NCBI RefSeq assembly: GCF_014137995.1
Contig: NZ_JACGWV010000001.1
Span: 1,302,001-1,366,000, forward strand
Length of the DNA: 64,000 nucleotides
Direction of reading: 5' to 3'
Source: Promicromonospora sukumoe
Lineage (GTDB): Bacteria > Actinomycetota > Actinomycetes > Actinomycetales > Cellulomonadaceae
Of this stretch, positions 25,157-33,641 are shown piece after piece (positions within the stretch are counted from its first letter, which is position 1; every line of letters starts with the position of its first letter). The notes beneath the pieces were generated by a model, which was not told the DNA's origin, ran no database searches, and saw nothing but the letters and a program-made list of their open reading frames with translations. A program made the translations under genes and the position numbers.

Positions 25157-25951
25157 ATGGCACGGTGGATCGAGGTCGCCGACGGCGTCCTGGTGCGGCG
25201 CTACCAGGAGCTGGACCTGTCGCTCGGGCTGATTGTGGGCGGCACGTCGTGCCTGGTCGTGGACACCGGCGGCGACGCCGGGCAGGGCGCCGAGCTCGCC
25301 GCGGCGGTGCGCGAGGTGACGCCGCTGCCGTGGCAGGTGGTGCTCACCCACTCCCACTTCGACCACAGCTTCGGCACCGAGGCCTTCGTGCCGTGCGCCG
25401 TCTGGGCGCAGCGCGGGTGCCGGGCCGACCTGGTGGCGACCGGGGCGCAGCAGCGCGAGGTGTGGGCGCGGTTCTACCGCGAGCGCGGCGAGCCCGACGT
25501 CGGCGACCGGGTCGCGGCCGTCCGGCCCGTGCTGCCCGACCACCTGGTCGACGACCGGGCGGAGCTGGACCTCGGCGGCCGGAGCGTCGTCCTGCGCCAC
25601 TTCGGGCCTGCGCACTCCGACCACGACCTGGTGGTGCACGTCCCGGACGCCTCGGTGGTGTTCGCGGGCGACCTCGTGGAGCACGGCGCGCCGCCCCAGT
25701 TCGACGACGCCCAGCCCCAGGGCTGGCCGACGGCGCTGGACGGCGTGCTCGGGCTGGACGCCGCGACCGTCCTGCCGGGCCACGGCGCCCCGGTGGACCG
25801 CGGCTTCGTCCGGGCCCAGCGCGACGAGCTGGCGCTCGTCGCCGAGCTGTGCCGGGAGGTCGCCTCCGGAGTGCTTACCGCGGAGCAGGCCGTGGCGCGC
25901 TCGCCCTACCCGGAGGAGCCCACACGGGCCGCGCTCGCGCGGATATCATGA
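25157..25951 (+). CDS. MBL-fold metallo-hydrolase
   Basis: 264 residues. The metal site is complete: HSHFDHSFG (HxHxDH, about residues 67-72), His in FGPAHSDHDLVVHV, Asp in VVFAGDLVEH, and His in VLPGHGAPVD. The arrangement is that of class B glyoxalase/beta-lactamase-like hydrolases. There is no signal peptide, so it is cytosolic. ATG 25157 has no ribosome site. Its TGA (25949-25951) overlaps an ATG at 25948, and the cNMP/TrxR-like gene follows within 26 bases, so the two are probably co-transcribed and may share a redox or detoxification role. Confidence 0.85.
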   Translation: MARWIEVADGVLVRRYQELDLSLGLIVGGTSCLVVDTGGDAGQGAELAAAVREVTPLPWQVVLTHSHFDHSFGTEAFVPCAVWAQRGCRADLVATGAQQREVWARFYRERGEPDVGDRVAAVRPVLPDHLVDDRAELDLGGRSVVLRHFGPAHSDHDLVVHVPDASVVFAGDLVEHGAPPQFDDAQPQGWPTALDGVLGLDAATVLPGHGAPVDRGFVRAQRDELALVAELCREVASGVLTAEQAVARSPYPEEPTRAALARIS

Positions 25952-25977
25952 ACCAGCCCGTCTGGAGGAGGCCGCAG

Positions 25978-27627
25978 ATGACGACCACGGACCTGAGCTT
26001 CACCGATCCGGAGCTCGACCCGCAGCTCACCGACGCCCAGTGGGAGAAGCTGATCGCCCACGCGACGCCGCGTGACGTGGACCGGGGCGACTACGTCTTC
26101 CGGTCCGGCGAGCGCGACTACCCGATGGTGCTGGTCGAGTCCGGCGAGGTCGAGGTGGTGCGGGACGCGCTGCGCTGGATCGGCGAGGAGGTCGTGGCGA
26201 CCATGGGACCCCGCTCGTTCGCGGGCGAGCTGGGGCTGCTCAACGGGCAGAGCGCGTTCCTGTCGGCCCGGGCGACGGGCCCCGGCCGCGTCTGGTGCCT
26301 CGCGCGCCCGGACCTGCGGCGCATCCTGGCCCAGGAGGACGAGCTCGGCGACGCGATCCTGCACGCGCTGTGGGCCCGCCGGGAGCTGCTGCGGCGCGGC
26401 CCGGCGGCGCTGACCCTCAAGTTCGTCGGCTACGAGGCGTCGGCGGAGTTCCTCGCGCTGCGCCGCTTCGCCGAGCGGCTCGACCTGGTGCACACCGCCG
26501 TCCCGATGCCCCCGGACGGCTCCCTGTCGCACCCCCTGCACGACTACGCCCCCGAGGACCTGCCCATCGCGTTCGTCCAGGGCGAGCCGATCGTGCGGGC
26601 AACGCCAGGCGTCATCGCCGACCAGCTCGGGCTGAGCTACGAGGCCACCGACGACGACGTCGTGGACCTCGTCGTGATCGGCGGCGGGCCGGCCGGCCTG
26701 GCGGCGTCGATCTACGCCGCCTCGGAGGGGCTGAGCACGCTGCTGCTGGAGGCCATCGCGCCGGGCGGGCAGGCGGCGTCGACCTCCCGGATCGAGAACT
26801 TCCTCGGGTTCCCGTTCGGGGTGAGCGGCGGTGCCCTCATCGGCCAGGCGACGCTGCAGGCCATCAAGTTCGGGGTGCGCGTGTGCGCGCCGTGCGAGAC
26901 GGCGGCGCTGCGCCCAGCCGGCGACGAGCTGGAGCTGACGCTCACCGACGGCCGCACCATCCGCGCCCGCTCCGCGATCGTCGCGTCCGGGGCGGCCTAC
27001 CGGCGGCTGCGCCTGGAGCGCTGGGAGGACTTCGAGGGGGCCGGCATCCACTACGCGGCGACCCCGCTGGAGCTCAAGCAGGTCACCGAGTCGCCCGTGG
27101 TCGTCGTCGGCGGGGCGAACTCCGCCGGCCAGGCCGCCCTGTACCTCGCGGCGAACGGCTGCCCCGTGCACCTCGTCGTCCGCGGCACGGACCTCGGCGC
27201 GCGGATGTCGTCCTACCTGGTCGACCGCCTCATCGAGGACCCCCGCATCCAGGTGCACCGCAGCTCGAACATCGTGGGGCTGGACGGCAACGGGCACCTG
27301 GAGTCCGTGTCGATCGACACGGCCGGCCCCGTCGAGGCGCGGGGCCTGTTCTGCTTCATCGGGGCCGAGCCCGCGACGTCGTGGGTCCAGGCGCTCGACC
27401 GGGACCAGGCGGGCTTCATCCGCACCGGGGTCGACGTCTCGCCGGAGGCGCTCGCCGGGTGGGAGCCGCTCGGCCGCGGCCCGCTCCCGTTCGAGACGTC
27501 CGTGCCGCGGGTCTTCGCCGTCGGCGACGTGCGCCGGGGCTCGATGAAGCGCGTCGCGGCCGCCGTCGGCGAGGGGTCGAGCGCCGTCGCCTCGGTGCAC
27601 CAGGTGCTCGGGGTTCCGGTCGCCTGA
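25978..27627 (+). CDS. Cyclic-nucleotide-binding domain fused to thioredoxin-reductase-like flavoprotein lacking the usual CxxC
   Basis: 549 residues from ATG 25978 (GGAGGAGG at 25964-25971, six bases upstream; ATG 25948 overlaps the previous stop but lacks such a site). Residues about 15-135 are a cNMP-binding beta-barrel (GDYVFRSGERDYPMVLVESGEVEVV, FAGELGLLNGQSAFLSARA). After a linker the TrxR fold begins: VVIGGGPAGLAASIYAASEGL at 232, ENFLGFPFGVSGG, NADPH motif VVVGGANSAGQAALYLA at about 376, and VFAVGDVRRGSMKRVAAAVGEGS near the end. Where reductases have YCATCD, this protein has YAATPL (Ala360, Pro363). A different CxxC, Cys303-Ala-Pro-Cys306, is present. FAD and NADPH binding look intact. 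Confidence 0.85.
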   Translation: MTTTDLSFTDPELDPQLTDAQWEKLIAHATPRDVDRGDYVFRSGERDYPMVLVESGEVEVVRDALRWIGEEVVATMGPRSFAGELGLLNGQSAFLSARATGPGRVWCLARPDLRRILAQEDELGDAILHALWARRELLRRGPAALTLKFVGYEASAEFLALRRFAERLDLVHTAVPMPPDGSLSHPLHDYAPEDLPIAFVQGEPIVRATPGVIADQLGLSYEATDDDVVDLVVIGGGPAGLAASIYAASEGLSTLLLEAIAPGGQAASTSRIENFLGFPFGVSGGALIGQATLQAIKFGVRVCAPCETAALRPAGDELELTLTDGRTIRARSAIVASGAAYRRLRLERWEDFEGAGIHYAATPLELKQVTESPVVVVGGANSAGQAALYLAANGCPVHLVVRGTDLGARMSSYLVDRLIEDPRIQVHRSSNIVGLDGNGHLESVSIDTAGPVEARGLFCFIGAEPATSWVQALDRDQAGFIRTGVDVSPEALAGWEPLGRGPLPFETSVPRVFAVGDVRRGSMKRVAAAVGEGSSAVASVHQVLGVPVA

Positions 27628-27709
27628 TCCTTCCCCTGACGGGCCGGGGGCCGAGCCGGGGTCTGGCAGAACCTCCCACCCGGCCCGCCGCCGTCGTACC
27701 GTCGGGAGC

Positions 27710-28591
27710 ATGGACGACCGAGCCGAGGTGCGCGAGTTCCTCATGTCCCGCCGCGCGCGCGTGACGCCCCAGCAGGCGGGCGTCGAGACGTACGGCGACC
27801 TCCGCCGGGTGGCGGGTCTGCGCCGCGAGGAGGTCGCCCGGCTGGCCGGCGTGAGCATCGACTACTACACGCGCCTGGAGCGCGGGAACCTGCGCGGCGT
27901 GTCCGACGCCGTGCTGGAGTCGGTCGCGCGCGCCCTGCTGCTCGACGCCGCCGAGCGCGACCACCTGTTCGACCTGGCGCGCACGGCCAACCCCGTGGGG
28001 CTGCGGCCGCGCCGGCAGCAGGGCGACACACCCGTGCGGCCGGAGCTGCAGTACCTGCTGGACGCGATCACCACGGCCCCGGCCTTCGTCGGGAACAACC
28101 GTATGGACCTGGTGGCGGCCAACGCGCTGGGCCTGGCGATGTACTCGCCGCTCCTGGAGGACCCGGCCCGGCCGGTGAACTTCTCGCGGCACATCTTCCT
28201 GGACCCCGCGGCGCACGACTTCTACCCGGACTGGGAGCGGGCGGCGTGGACCAACGTCACGATCCTGCGCCGGGAGGCGGGCCGCAGCCCGCGCGACAAG
28301 CGGCTGCAGGCGCTGGTGGGCGAGCTGTCCACGCGGAGCGAGGAGTTCCGCGCGCTGTGGGCGGCGCACGACGTGCGCCGGCACTACGCGGGGCAGAAGA
28401 CGTTCCGGCACCCCGTGGTCGGGGAGCTGGAGCTGCACTACCAGACGCTCGAGCTCCACGGGGACCCGGGCCTGTCGATGACCACCTACCTGGCGACGCC
28501 GGGGTCACCCACCGAGGACTCGCTGCGCCTGCTCGCCTCGTGGGCCGCCACCGACGACGCCGCGCGCGTCGTCCGGCTCTCCGCGTCCTGA
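27710..28591 (+). CDS. MmyB-like HTH (XRE) transcriptional regulator
   Basis: 293 residues. The N-terminal HTH (FLMSRRARVTPQQAGV, LRREEVARLAGVSIDYYTRLERGN, about residues 10-60) is the form of the MmyB family. The C-terminal PAS-like ligand domain follows (PAFVGNNRMDLVAANALGLAMYSPLL, VNFSRHIFLDP, LVGELSTRSEEFRALWAAHDVRRHYAGQKTFRHPVVGELEL); in MmyB itself this domain binds fatty acid. ATG 27710 follows TACCGT by seven bases, so it is probably leaderless. Its end overlaps the convergent MFS gene by 106 bp. A paralogue lies at 41713-42615. Confidence 0.9.
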   Translation: MDDRAEVREFLMSRRARVTPQQAGVETYGDLRRVAGLRREEVARLAGVSIDYYTRLERGNLRGVSDAVLESVARALLLDAAERDHLFDLARTANPVGLRPRRQQGDTPVRPELQYLLDAITTAPAFVGNNRMDLVAANALGLAMYSPLLEDPARPVNFSRHIFLDPAAHDFYPDWERAAWTNVTILRREAGRSPRDKRLQALVGELSTRSEEFRALWAAHDVRRHYAGQKTFRHPVVGELELHYQTLELHGDPGLSMTTYLATPGSPTEDSLRLLASWAATDDAARVVRLSAS

Positions 28592-29808
28592 CGGTCGTCG
28601 TCCCGCGGGCCGGGCACGGTGCTCGGGCCGGGCCGGCGGGCGAGGGCCCGCCGGGCGAGCAGCAGGTACGCGCCCAGCGCGAGGGCGACCGAGGCCGTGG
28701 TGACGACGCCCAGGGGCAGGATCGTGGCCGCCCCCGCGACGCCGACCAGGGGCGCGGTGACCCCGCCGAAGCCGAACCGGACCATGCCGAGCAGCGACGA
28801 CGCCGTGCCGGCGAGCCGGGGGTACCCGACCAGGGCGAGCGTGGTCGCGGGCGGTGACGTGAGGGCGACGCCGCTGGCCAGCGCCAGGAGCGAGACGACC
28901 ACCACCCACAGCGGGACGGCGGTCAGGCCCGCGCCCAGGAGCCCGAGGGCGCCGGCGCCCGCCACGGCGATGCCGATGCCGAGGGTGCCGGGCACGCTCC
29001 AGCGCTCGGCGGCACGCCCGCCGAGGAAGCCGAAGAGCATGAACCCGGCCGAGTTGAGGCCGAACGCGAGGGCGTAGCCCTGCGGCGAGAGCCCGTAGAT
29101 GCCCTGCAGCACGAAGGTGGCGCCCGACAGGTAGGCGAACAGCGCCGCGTACAGGAAGCCCTGGTTCAGCACCGCGCCCAGGAACACGCGGTCGGCCAGG
29201 AGCACCCGGAAGTCGCGCCCGGTCTGCGCGAAGCCGCCCGTGGTGCGCCGCGCGGCGGGCAGGGTCTCGGGGAAGGCCGTTGCGGTGATCACGAGGAGCA
29301 CCGCGCCGACGGCGGCGAGCAGCACGAACAGGCCGCGCCAGTCGGTCACGGCGCTGAGCTGACCGCCCAGCAGCGGCCCGACGATCGCGGCGAGCCCGCC
29401 CGTCACCGTCAGGCGCCCGTAGAACCGGATCAGCGCGCCGCCGGAGAACACGTCGCGCCCGGCGGCCTGGGCGATCACGATGCCGACCCCGCCGGCCAGG
29501 CCCTGCACCAGCCGGGCGGCGATCAGGAGCTCCACGGTCGGGCTCGCCGCGCACAGCGCCGACGTCACGACGTAGGCCACGACCCCGACCAGCAGGACGC
29601 CGCGGCGGCCGAACCGGTCCGACAGCGGCCCCGCGACGAGCTGCCCGAGGGCGAGGCCGACCAGGCAGGCGGTCACGGTGAACTGTGCGACGGACGTCGC
29701 CGCGCCGAGCTCGGCCGTCAGCGCGGGCAGGGCGGGTAGGTACAGGTCCATGGAGATGGGCCCGAACACGGTCAGCAGCAGGAGCAGCGCGGGCAGGAAG
29801 CGGGACAT
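28486..29808 (-). CDS. MFS multidrug transporter, Bcr/CflA-type
   Basis: 440 residues, twelve membrane segments. The start SRFLPALLLLLTVFGPISMDLYLPALPAL and the loop GPLSDRFGRRGVLL are the Bcr/CflA signature. The helix 5 motif is VGPLLGGQLSAVTDWRGLFVL. It would export drugs or metabolites by proton antiport. The cytosolic tail beyond about residue 395 is polar and unlike the family; these codons are antisense to the end of the MmyB-like gene, so the overlap extends the protein. It diverges from an FMN reductase gene. Confidence 0.9.
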   Translation of the reverse strand: MSRFLPALLLLLTVFGPISMDLYLPALPALTAELGAATSVAQFTVTACLVGLALGQLVAGPLSDRFGRRGVLLVGVVAYVVTSALCAASPTVELLIAARLVQGLAGGVGIVIAQAAGRDVFSGGALIRFYGRLTVTGGLAAIVGPLLGGQLSAVTDWRGLFVLLAAVGAVLLVITATAFPETLPAARRTTGGFAQTGRDFRVLLADRVFLGAVLNQGFLYAALFAYLSGATFVLQGIYGLSPQGYALAFGLNSAGFMLFGFLGGRAAERWSVPGTLGIGIAVAGAGALGLLGAGLTAVPLWVVVVSLLALASGVALTSPPATTLALVGYPRLAGTASSLLGMVRFGFGGVTAPLVGVAGAATILPLGVVTTASVALALGAYLLLARRALARRPGPSTVPGPRDDDRQDAESRTTRAASSVAAHEASRRSESSVGDPGVAR

Positions 29809-29963
29809 GCCCCCACCCTCGCCGCCCGGACGACGCCGTGGGAGTCCCTGCCGGAACCCCCTTCGACGGCCGCTGCCGCGCGGGTTCGCGGGTGCGGGAG
29901 CACAGTGGAGGGGTCGGTCCGCCGACGGTCGGCGTCGGCGGGCGACCGAGCACGGGAGACGTC

Positions 29964-30563
29964 ATGACGTACCAGATCGGCTACCTCGTGGGCAGCCTGG
30001 CCAAGGGATCGATCAACCGCACGCTCGCGCGTGCGCTCGTCGCGTCGGCGCCGCCGGACCTCGAGTTCACGGAGGTCCCCATCGGGAACCTCCCGCTGTA
30101 CAGCTGGGACTACGACGCCGACTTCCCGCCGGAGGGCCGCGCGTTCAAGCGGGCCCTGGAGGCGTCCGACGGGCTGCTGTTCGTCTCGCCGGAGTACAAC
30201 CGGTCGATCCCGGGCGCGCTGAAGAACGCGATCGACTGGGGCTCGCGGCCCTGGGGCCAGAACTCCTTCGCGCGCAGGCCCACCGGCATCATCGGGGCGT
30301 CGCCGGGCGGCATCGGCACGGCGGTGATGCAGTCCTCGATGCGCGGCGTGCTGAGCTTTCTCGACGCGCCGCAGCTCAACTCGCCCGAGGCCTACATCAC
30401 CTACGTGGCCGACGACTTCGGCCCCGACGGCACGGTCACCAACGAGACGACCGCCCGGTTCCTGCGGCACTACATGGACGAGTACTGCGCGTTCGTGCAG
30501 CGCGTGCTCGCCGCCAACGCCCCGGGGCACATCGGCGACGACGACCCGGCGTCGACGAAGTAG
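29964..30563 (+). CDS. NADPH-dependent FMN reductase (ChrR/ArsH-like flavodoxin fold)
   Basis: 199 residues from ATG 29964. The FMN phosphate loop is GSLAKGSINRTLARAL (about residues 9-24); further motifs are LPLYSWDYDADFPPEG, LLFVSPEYNRSIPGALKNAIDWGSRPWG and IIGASPGGIGTAVMQSSMR. This is the NADPH-dependent FMN reductase family, cytosolic, which reduces quinones, azo dyes or metal ions by two-electron transfer. It diverges from the Bcr/CflA exporter, with 155 bp between the starts. The pair may form a detoxification unit under the nearby MmyB-like regulator; that link is only positional. Confidence 0.88.
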   Translation: MTYQIGYLVGSLAKGSINRTLARALVASAPPDLEFTEVPIGNLPLYSWDYDADFPPEGRAFKRALEASDGLLFVSPEYNRSIPGALKNAIDWGSRPWGQNSFARRPTGIIGASPGGIGTAVMQSSMRGVLSFLDAPQLNSPEAYITYVADDFGPDGTVTNETTARFLRHYMDEYCAFVQRVLAANAPGHIGDDDPASTK

Positions 30564-30592
30564 GCCGACGCCGGGCCGACGTACCGCCGCGG

Positions 30593-31888
30593 TCAGCGCC
30601 GGGTCTTCGCCATCCACTCCCAGATGTGCTTGCGGCCGTGCCGCGGGTCGTTGCGGGCCACGTAGATCCACGACCAGTGCCCGGGGTAGGTGTTCCCGTC
30701 CCACGTGACGTTCTCGTACAGGCTCAGGATCGAGCCGTCGATGCGCTCGTGCGCGTAGACGGTGTTGTCCTCGGCGTCCAGCGTCGTGTCGTCGGCCGAC
30801 GCCACGAGCCACGTCGGCGTCGTCATCGCGGCGAGCTCGTCGTCCGAGATGAAGTAGCCCCCCGAGCCGTCGCGGGGGCCGATGCCGCAGCAGATCGGCG
30901 TCGACGTCGCGAACGTCCCCGCGTACTCGGCCACCATCTTCAGCGACATGTACCCGCCGTTCGAGCAGCCGACGACGTGCACCCGGCTCGCGTCGATCCG
31001 GTGTGCCGCCGCGACCTCCTCGATCGCCTCCAGGACCATCGGCGCGAAGCCGTCGCCGTCCTGCATCCACGCCGACGTCGCCTGCGGCGCCAGCACGTAC
31101 GCGCCGCCGAACAGGTCCTGCGCCTCCGGCGTCGCGAAACCGAGCGCGCCCCGGTTGGCCCGCAGCGTCGCCTCGTTGTCGTAGTAGTCGTACCCGCCCG
31201 TGCGCAGGCCGCCCTCGCCGCCGCCGTGCAGCCACACGACGAGCGCGACGCCGCGCCGGCCGCCCTTGCGCTCGTGCCGGCGGTCCGGGGAGAACAGCCT
31301 GTAGTTCAGGCCCGACGCCGTCGCGTGGTACGTGAACGCGTCCACCTCCGGGTCCGACAGCCGCCCCTGGCGGAACGCGTCCAGCACGACCTGGCCCCCG
31401 CCCCGCGCCCGCAGCGGCTCCACCTGCGTGACCGTGTGGTCCAGCTCCAGGAGCACGTTGCGGCCGAACGCGCCCATGTACTGCAGCGTCCCGGCGCCGT
31501 TCACCCCGAACCCGTGCTCCAGCCCCAGGTCGATCTCGCCGCGGCGTGTCCAGGCCGCCCCGGTGACCACCCGGTCCTGCTCGTAGGCGACCTGACCCGT
31601 GAGCGGGTTGGTCGCGGTGACGTGCACGGCGAACGTCGCCGCCGTCAGCGACGACCGCTCGACCCGGCCCAGCGCCGACGACGACAGCACGAGCGAGGTG
31701 ACCTGCTCGCCGCCGTCGAGCACCTCGGCGACCGGGGTCACCAGCGTGCCGCGCTGCCCGTGCCCGGTGGTGGAGGTGGTGGCCGCGGCGCCGGTGGCGC
31801 TCGCGGCGGGTGCGCCCAGCAGGGCCGAGGCGCCGACGGCGGCAGCGCCGGAGACGAGCACGGTGCGACGGGAGATCGGGGTGGGCAT
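30593..31888 (-). CDS. Tat-exported esterase, PHB-depolymerase/feruloyl-esterase-like
   Basis: 431 residues from ATG 31888 (AAGGAG just upstream). The signal is twin-arginine: PTPISRRTVLVSGAAAVGASALLG followed by an APAASA cleavage site. Residues about 40-170 form an all-beta N-terminal domain; the esterase core follows, with oxyanion region VVWLHGGGEGG, nucleophile elbow VVGCSNGGYMS, acid region VASADDTTLD and a late histidine (TYPGHWSWIYV or the preceding strand). The layout matches exported depolymerase or acetyl-xylan/feruloyl esterase proteins with a leading beta domain. Substrate undetermined. It converges on the FMN reductase gene. Confidence 0.82.
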   Translation of the reverse strand: MPTPISRRTVLVSGAAAVGASALLGAPAASATGAAATTSTTGHGQRGTLVTPVAEVLDGGEQVTSLVLSSSALGRVERSSLTAATFAVHVTATNPLTGQVAYEQDRVVTGAAWTRRGEIDLGLEHGFGVNGAGTLQYMGAFGRNVLLELDHTVTQVEPLRARGGGQVVLDAFRQGRLSDPEVDAFTYHATASGLNYRLFSPDRRHERKGGRRGVALVVWLHGGGEGGLRTGGYDYYDNEATLRANRGALGFATPEAQDLFGGAYVLAPQATSAWMQDGDGFAPMVLEAIEEVAAAHRIDASRVHVVGCSNGGYMSLKMVAEYAGTFATSTPICCGIGPRDGSGGYFISDDELAAMTTPTWLVASADDTTLDAEDNTVYAHERIDGSILSLYENVTWDGNTYPGHWSWIYVARNDPRHGRKHIWEWMAKTRR

Positions 31889-32108
31889 GGCGGAACTCCT
31901 TTGTCCGGGGCCAAGGTGCCGGGGGAGCGCCGTGGGGCGCACCGCCGACTCCCGGAGGCTAGTTATCACCCTCCGCGCACGTCAACGGACTGTTTTCGCG
32001 GACCGCGCCAGAACCGGACAACCTGATCCGAGTGTTCGCCCGTCCGAAGAATGTATTTCCGGACCCGCAAACAATAGATTTCCGAGATCGGCGTCACAGA
32101 GCGGTTTC

Positions 32109-32138
32109 TTGCTTTGTCGGAATTACCTCCGGTAATTT
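32109..32138 (+). promoter_or_regulatory. Promoter with AATTACC/GGTAATT dyad before the riboswitch
   Basis: TTGCTT (32109-32114) and TAATTT (32133-32138) are spaced by 18 bases and would start the transcript at the 5' edge of the riboswitch. A perfect dyad (32121-32127 and 32131-32137, 3-base centre) covers the -10, so a protein repressor may add to RNA control. The rest of the gap from 31889 to 32108 is noticeably less G+C-rich than its surroundings, and I see no gene in it. Confidence 0.55.
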
Positions 32139-32142
32139 GCTC

Positions 32143-32300
32143 CAAGCGAAGGGGAGTAGCCCGGCAGGCCCATGGCCTGCAGCGATGGTCGACACGCTGG
32201 TGCACTGCACCCGGTCATCGCGCCGATTCAAAAGACCGGTGGGCGAGACCTTCGACCAGTCCGTACATGGCTGGTCGAAGTCATGCCCTCATGCGCTTCG
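32143..32300 (+). promoter_or_regulatory. yybP-ykoY manganese riboswitch
   Basis: The aptamer hallmarks occur in order: GGGGAGTAGC (32151-32160, loop L1), GTCGACA (32188-32194) and GGGCGAGACC (32241-32250, loop L3). The helices also form: outer stem AAGCG (32144-32148) with CGCTT (32294-32298), hairpin 32164-32170/32174-32180, stem 32182-32187/32217-32222, and a perfect 10-bp hairpin 32250-32259/32271-32280. This family binds Mn2+ by docking L1 and L3. It lies directly before a cation antiporter; the ribosome site (GAGAGG about 32314) is 3' of the outer stem, so translational control is plausible. Confidence 0.93.
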
Positions 32301-32328
32301 GCCGGCACGTGACCGAGAGGTATTCGTC

Positions 32329-33639
32329 ATGTCGCTCGCCCTGCAGTCCTCGTCCGCGGCCGCGCCGCCCGGCCCGCGCACCCTGTGGCGCTCGGCCCTG
32401 ATCGCCCTCGTCTTCGTGGTGCCCGCCGTCGTCCTGCGGTTCTCGGGTGCCGACGCGCCCGCCCTGGTGCAGCTCGCCGTCTACGGCGCCGCCGTCGTCG
32501 CCGCGAGCTTCGTGCTGGCGTGGGCGGCGGAGGCCGCCCAGGTCGACGTCTCCGGCGGTCTCGCCATCGCCGTCCTGGCCCTGATCGCCGTGCTGCCCGA
32601 GTACGCCGTCGACCTGTACTACGCGTACACCGCGGGCAGCAACCCCGAGTACGTGCAGTACGCCGCCGCGAACATGACCGGCTCCAATCGGCTCCTGCTC
32701 GGCCTCGGCTGGCCGCTGGTGGTCATCGTCGCGCTGTACGTCGCCACGAAGGCGACCGGCCGTCCCGTCCGCGCGCTCGCGCTGGAGCCGGGCAACCGCA
32801 CCGAGCTCGGGTTCCTGCTCATCGCCGGCCTGGTCGCGTTCGTCATCCCCGCCACCGGTCACATCCACCTCGTGCTCGGCCTCGCGCTGATCGCCTGGTT
32901 CGGGTTCTACATGTACAAGCTGACCCGGGGCGGCGCCGAGGAGCCCGACCTGATCGGCACCGCCGCCGCGATCGGCGCCCTGCCGCGGCGCGCGCGGCGC
33001 ACCGTCGTCGTCGTGCTCTTCGTGCTGGCGGCCGGCATCATCCTGGTCAGCGCCAAGCCGTTCGCCGAGTCGCTGGTCACCTCGGGCTCCGCGCTCGGCA
33101 TCGACGAGTTCCTGCTGGTGCAGTGGCTCGCACCGCTCGCCTCGGAGGCGCCGGAGTTCATCGTCGCGGTCCTGTTCGCCTCCCGGGGCAAGGGCACCGC
33201 CGCGATCGCGACCCTCATCTCCTCCAAGATCAACCAGTGGACCCTGCTGGTCGGCTCGCTGCCGATCGCCTACCTGCTCGGCGGCGGCTCGGCCAGCCTG
33301 GTGCTCGACGCCCGCCAGGTCGAGGAGGTGCTGCTCACCGCGACGCAGACGCTCATGGGCATCGCCATCCTGCTCACCCTGCGGTTCCACCGCTGGGCGG
33401 CCTGGGCGCTGCTCGCGCTGTTCGCGGTCCAGTTCCCGCTGACCTCCACGAGCGGGCGGCTGGTCCTGTCGGGGGTCTACCTGGTCATCGCCCTGGTGGT
33501 GGCGTTCCGCTACCGGCGCGAGCTGCTGCCGACGCTGCGGGCGCCGTTCCGGTCGGACTCGGACTCGGAGGACGACGACGATGCCGGGGCCGACGACGGG
33601 GCCGCTGCCGCTGTCGGTGCCGCCGACGGGGCCCGCTGA
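32329..33639 (+). CDS. CaCA-superfamily cation (Ca2+/Mn2+):H+ antiporter
   Basis: 436 residues, eleven or so membrane helices in two related halves. The alpha repeats are visible: first ALIAVLPEYAVDLYYAYTAGSN (acidic site Glu in LPEYAVD, near residue 90) and second WLAPLASEAPEFIVAVLFASRGKGTAAIATLISSKINQW (Glu in SEAPEF). This is the calcium/cation antiporter fold. The C-terminal tail (about 410-436) is Asp/Ser-rich. With a yybP-ykoY riboswitch in its leader, manganese efflux is the likely role, or calcium efflux with manganese control. ATG 32329 is nine or so bases after GAGAGG. Confidence 0.9.
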   Translation: MSLALQSSSAAAPPGPRTLWRSALIALVFVVPAVVLRFSGADAPALVQLAVYGAAVVAASFVLAWAAEAAQVDVSGGLAIAVLALIAVLPEYAVDLYYAYTAGSNPEYVQYAAANMTGSNRLLLGLGWPLVVIVALYVATKATGRPVRALALEPGNRTELGFLLIAGLVAFVIPATGHIHLVLGLALIAWFGFYMYKLTRGGAEEPDLIGTAAAIGALPRRARRTVVVVLFVLAAGIILVSAKPFAESLVTSGSALGIDEFLLVQWLAPLASEAPEFIVAVLFASRGKGTAAIATLISSKINQWTLLVGSLPIAYLLGGGSASLVLDARQVEEVLLTATQTLMGIAILLTLRFHRWAAWALLALFAVQFPLTSTSGRLVLSGVYLVIALVVAFRYRRELLPTLRAPFRSDSDSEDDDDAGADDGAAAAVGAADGAR

Positions 33640-33641
33640 CC

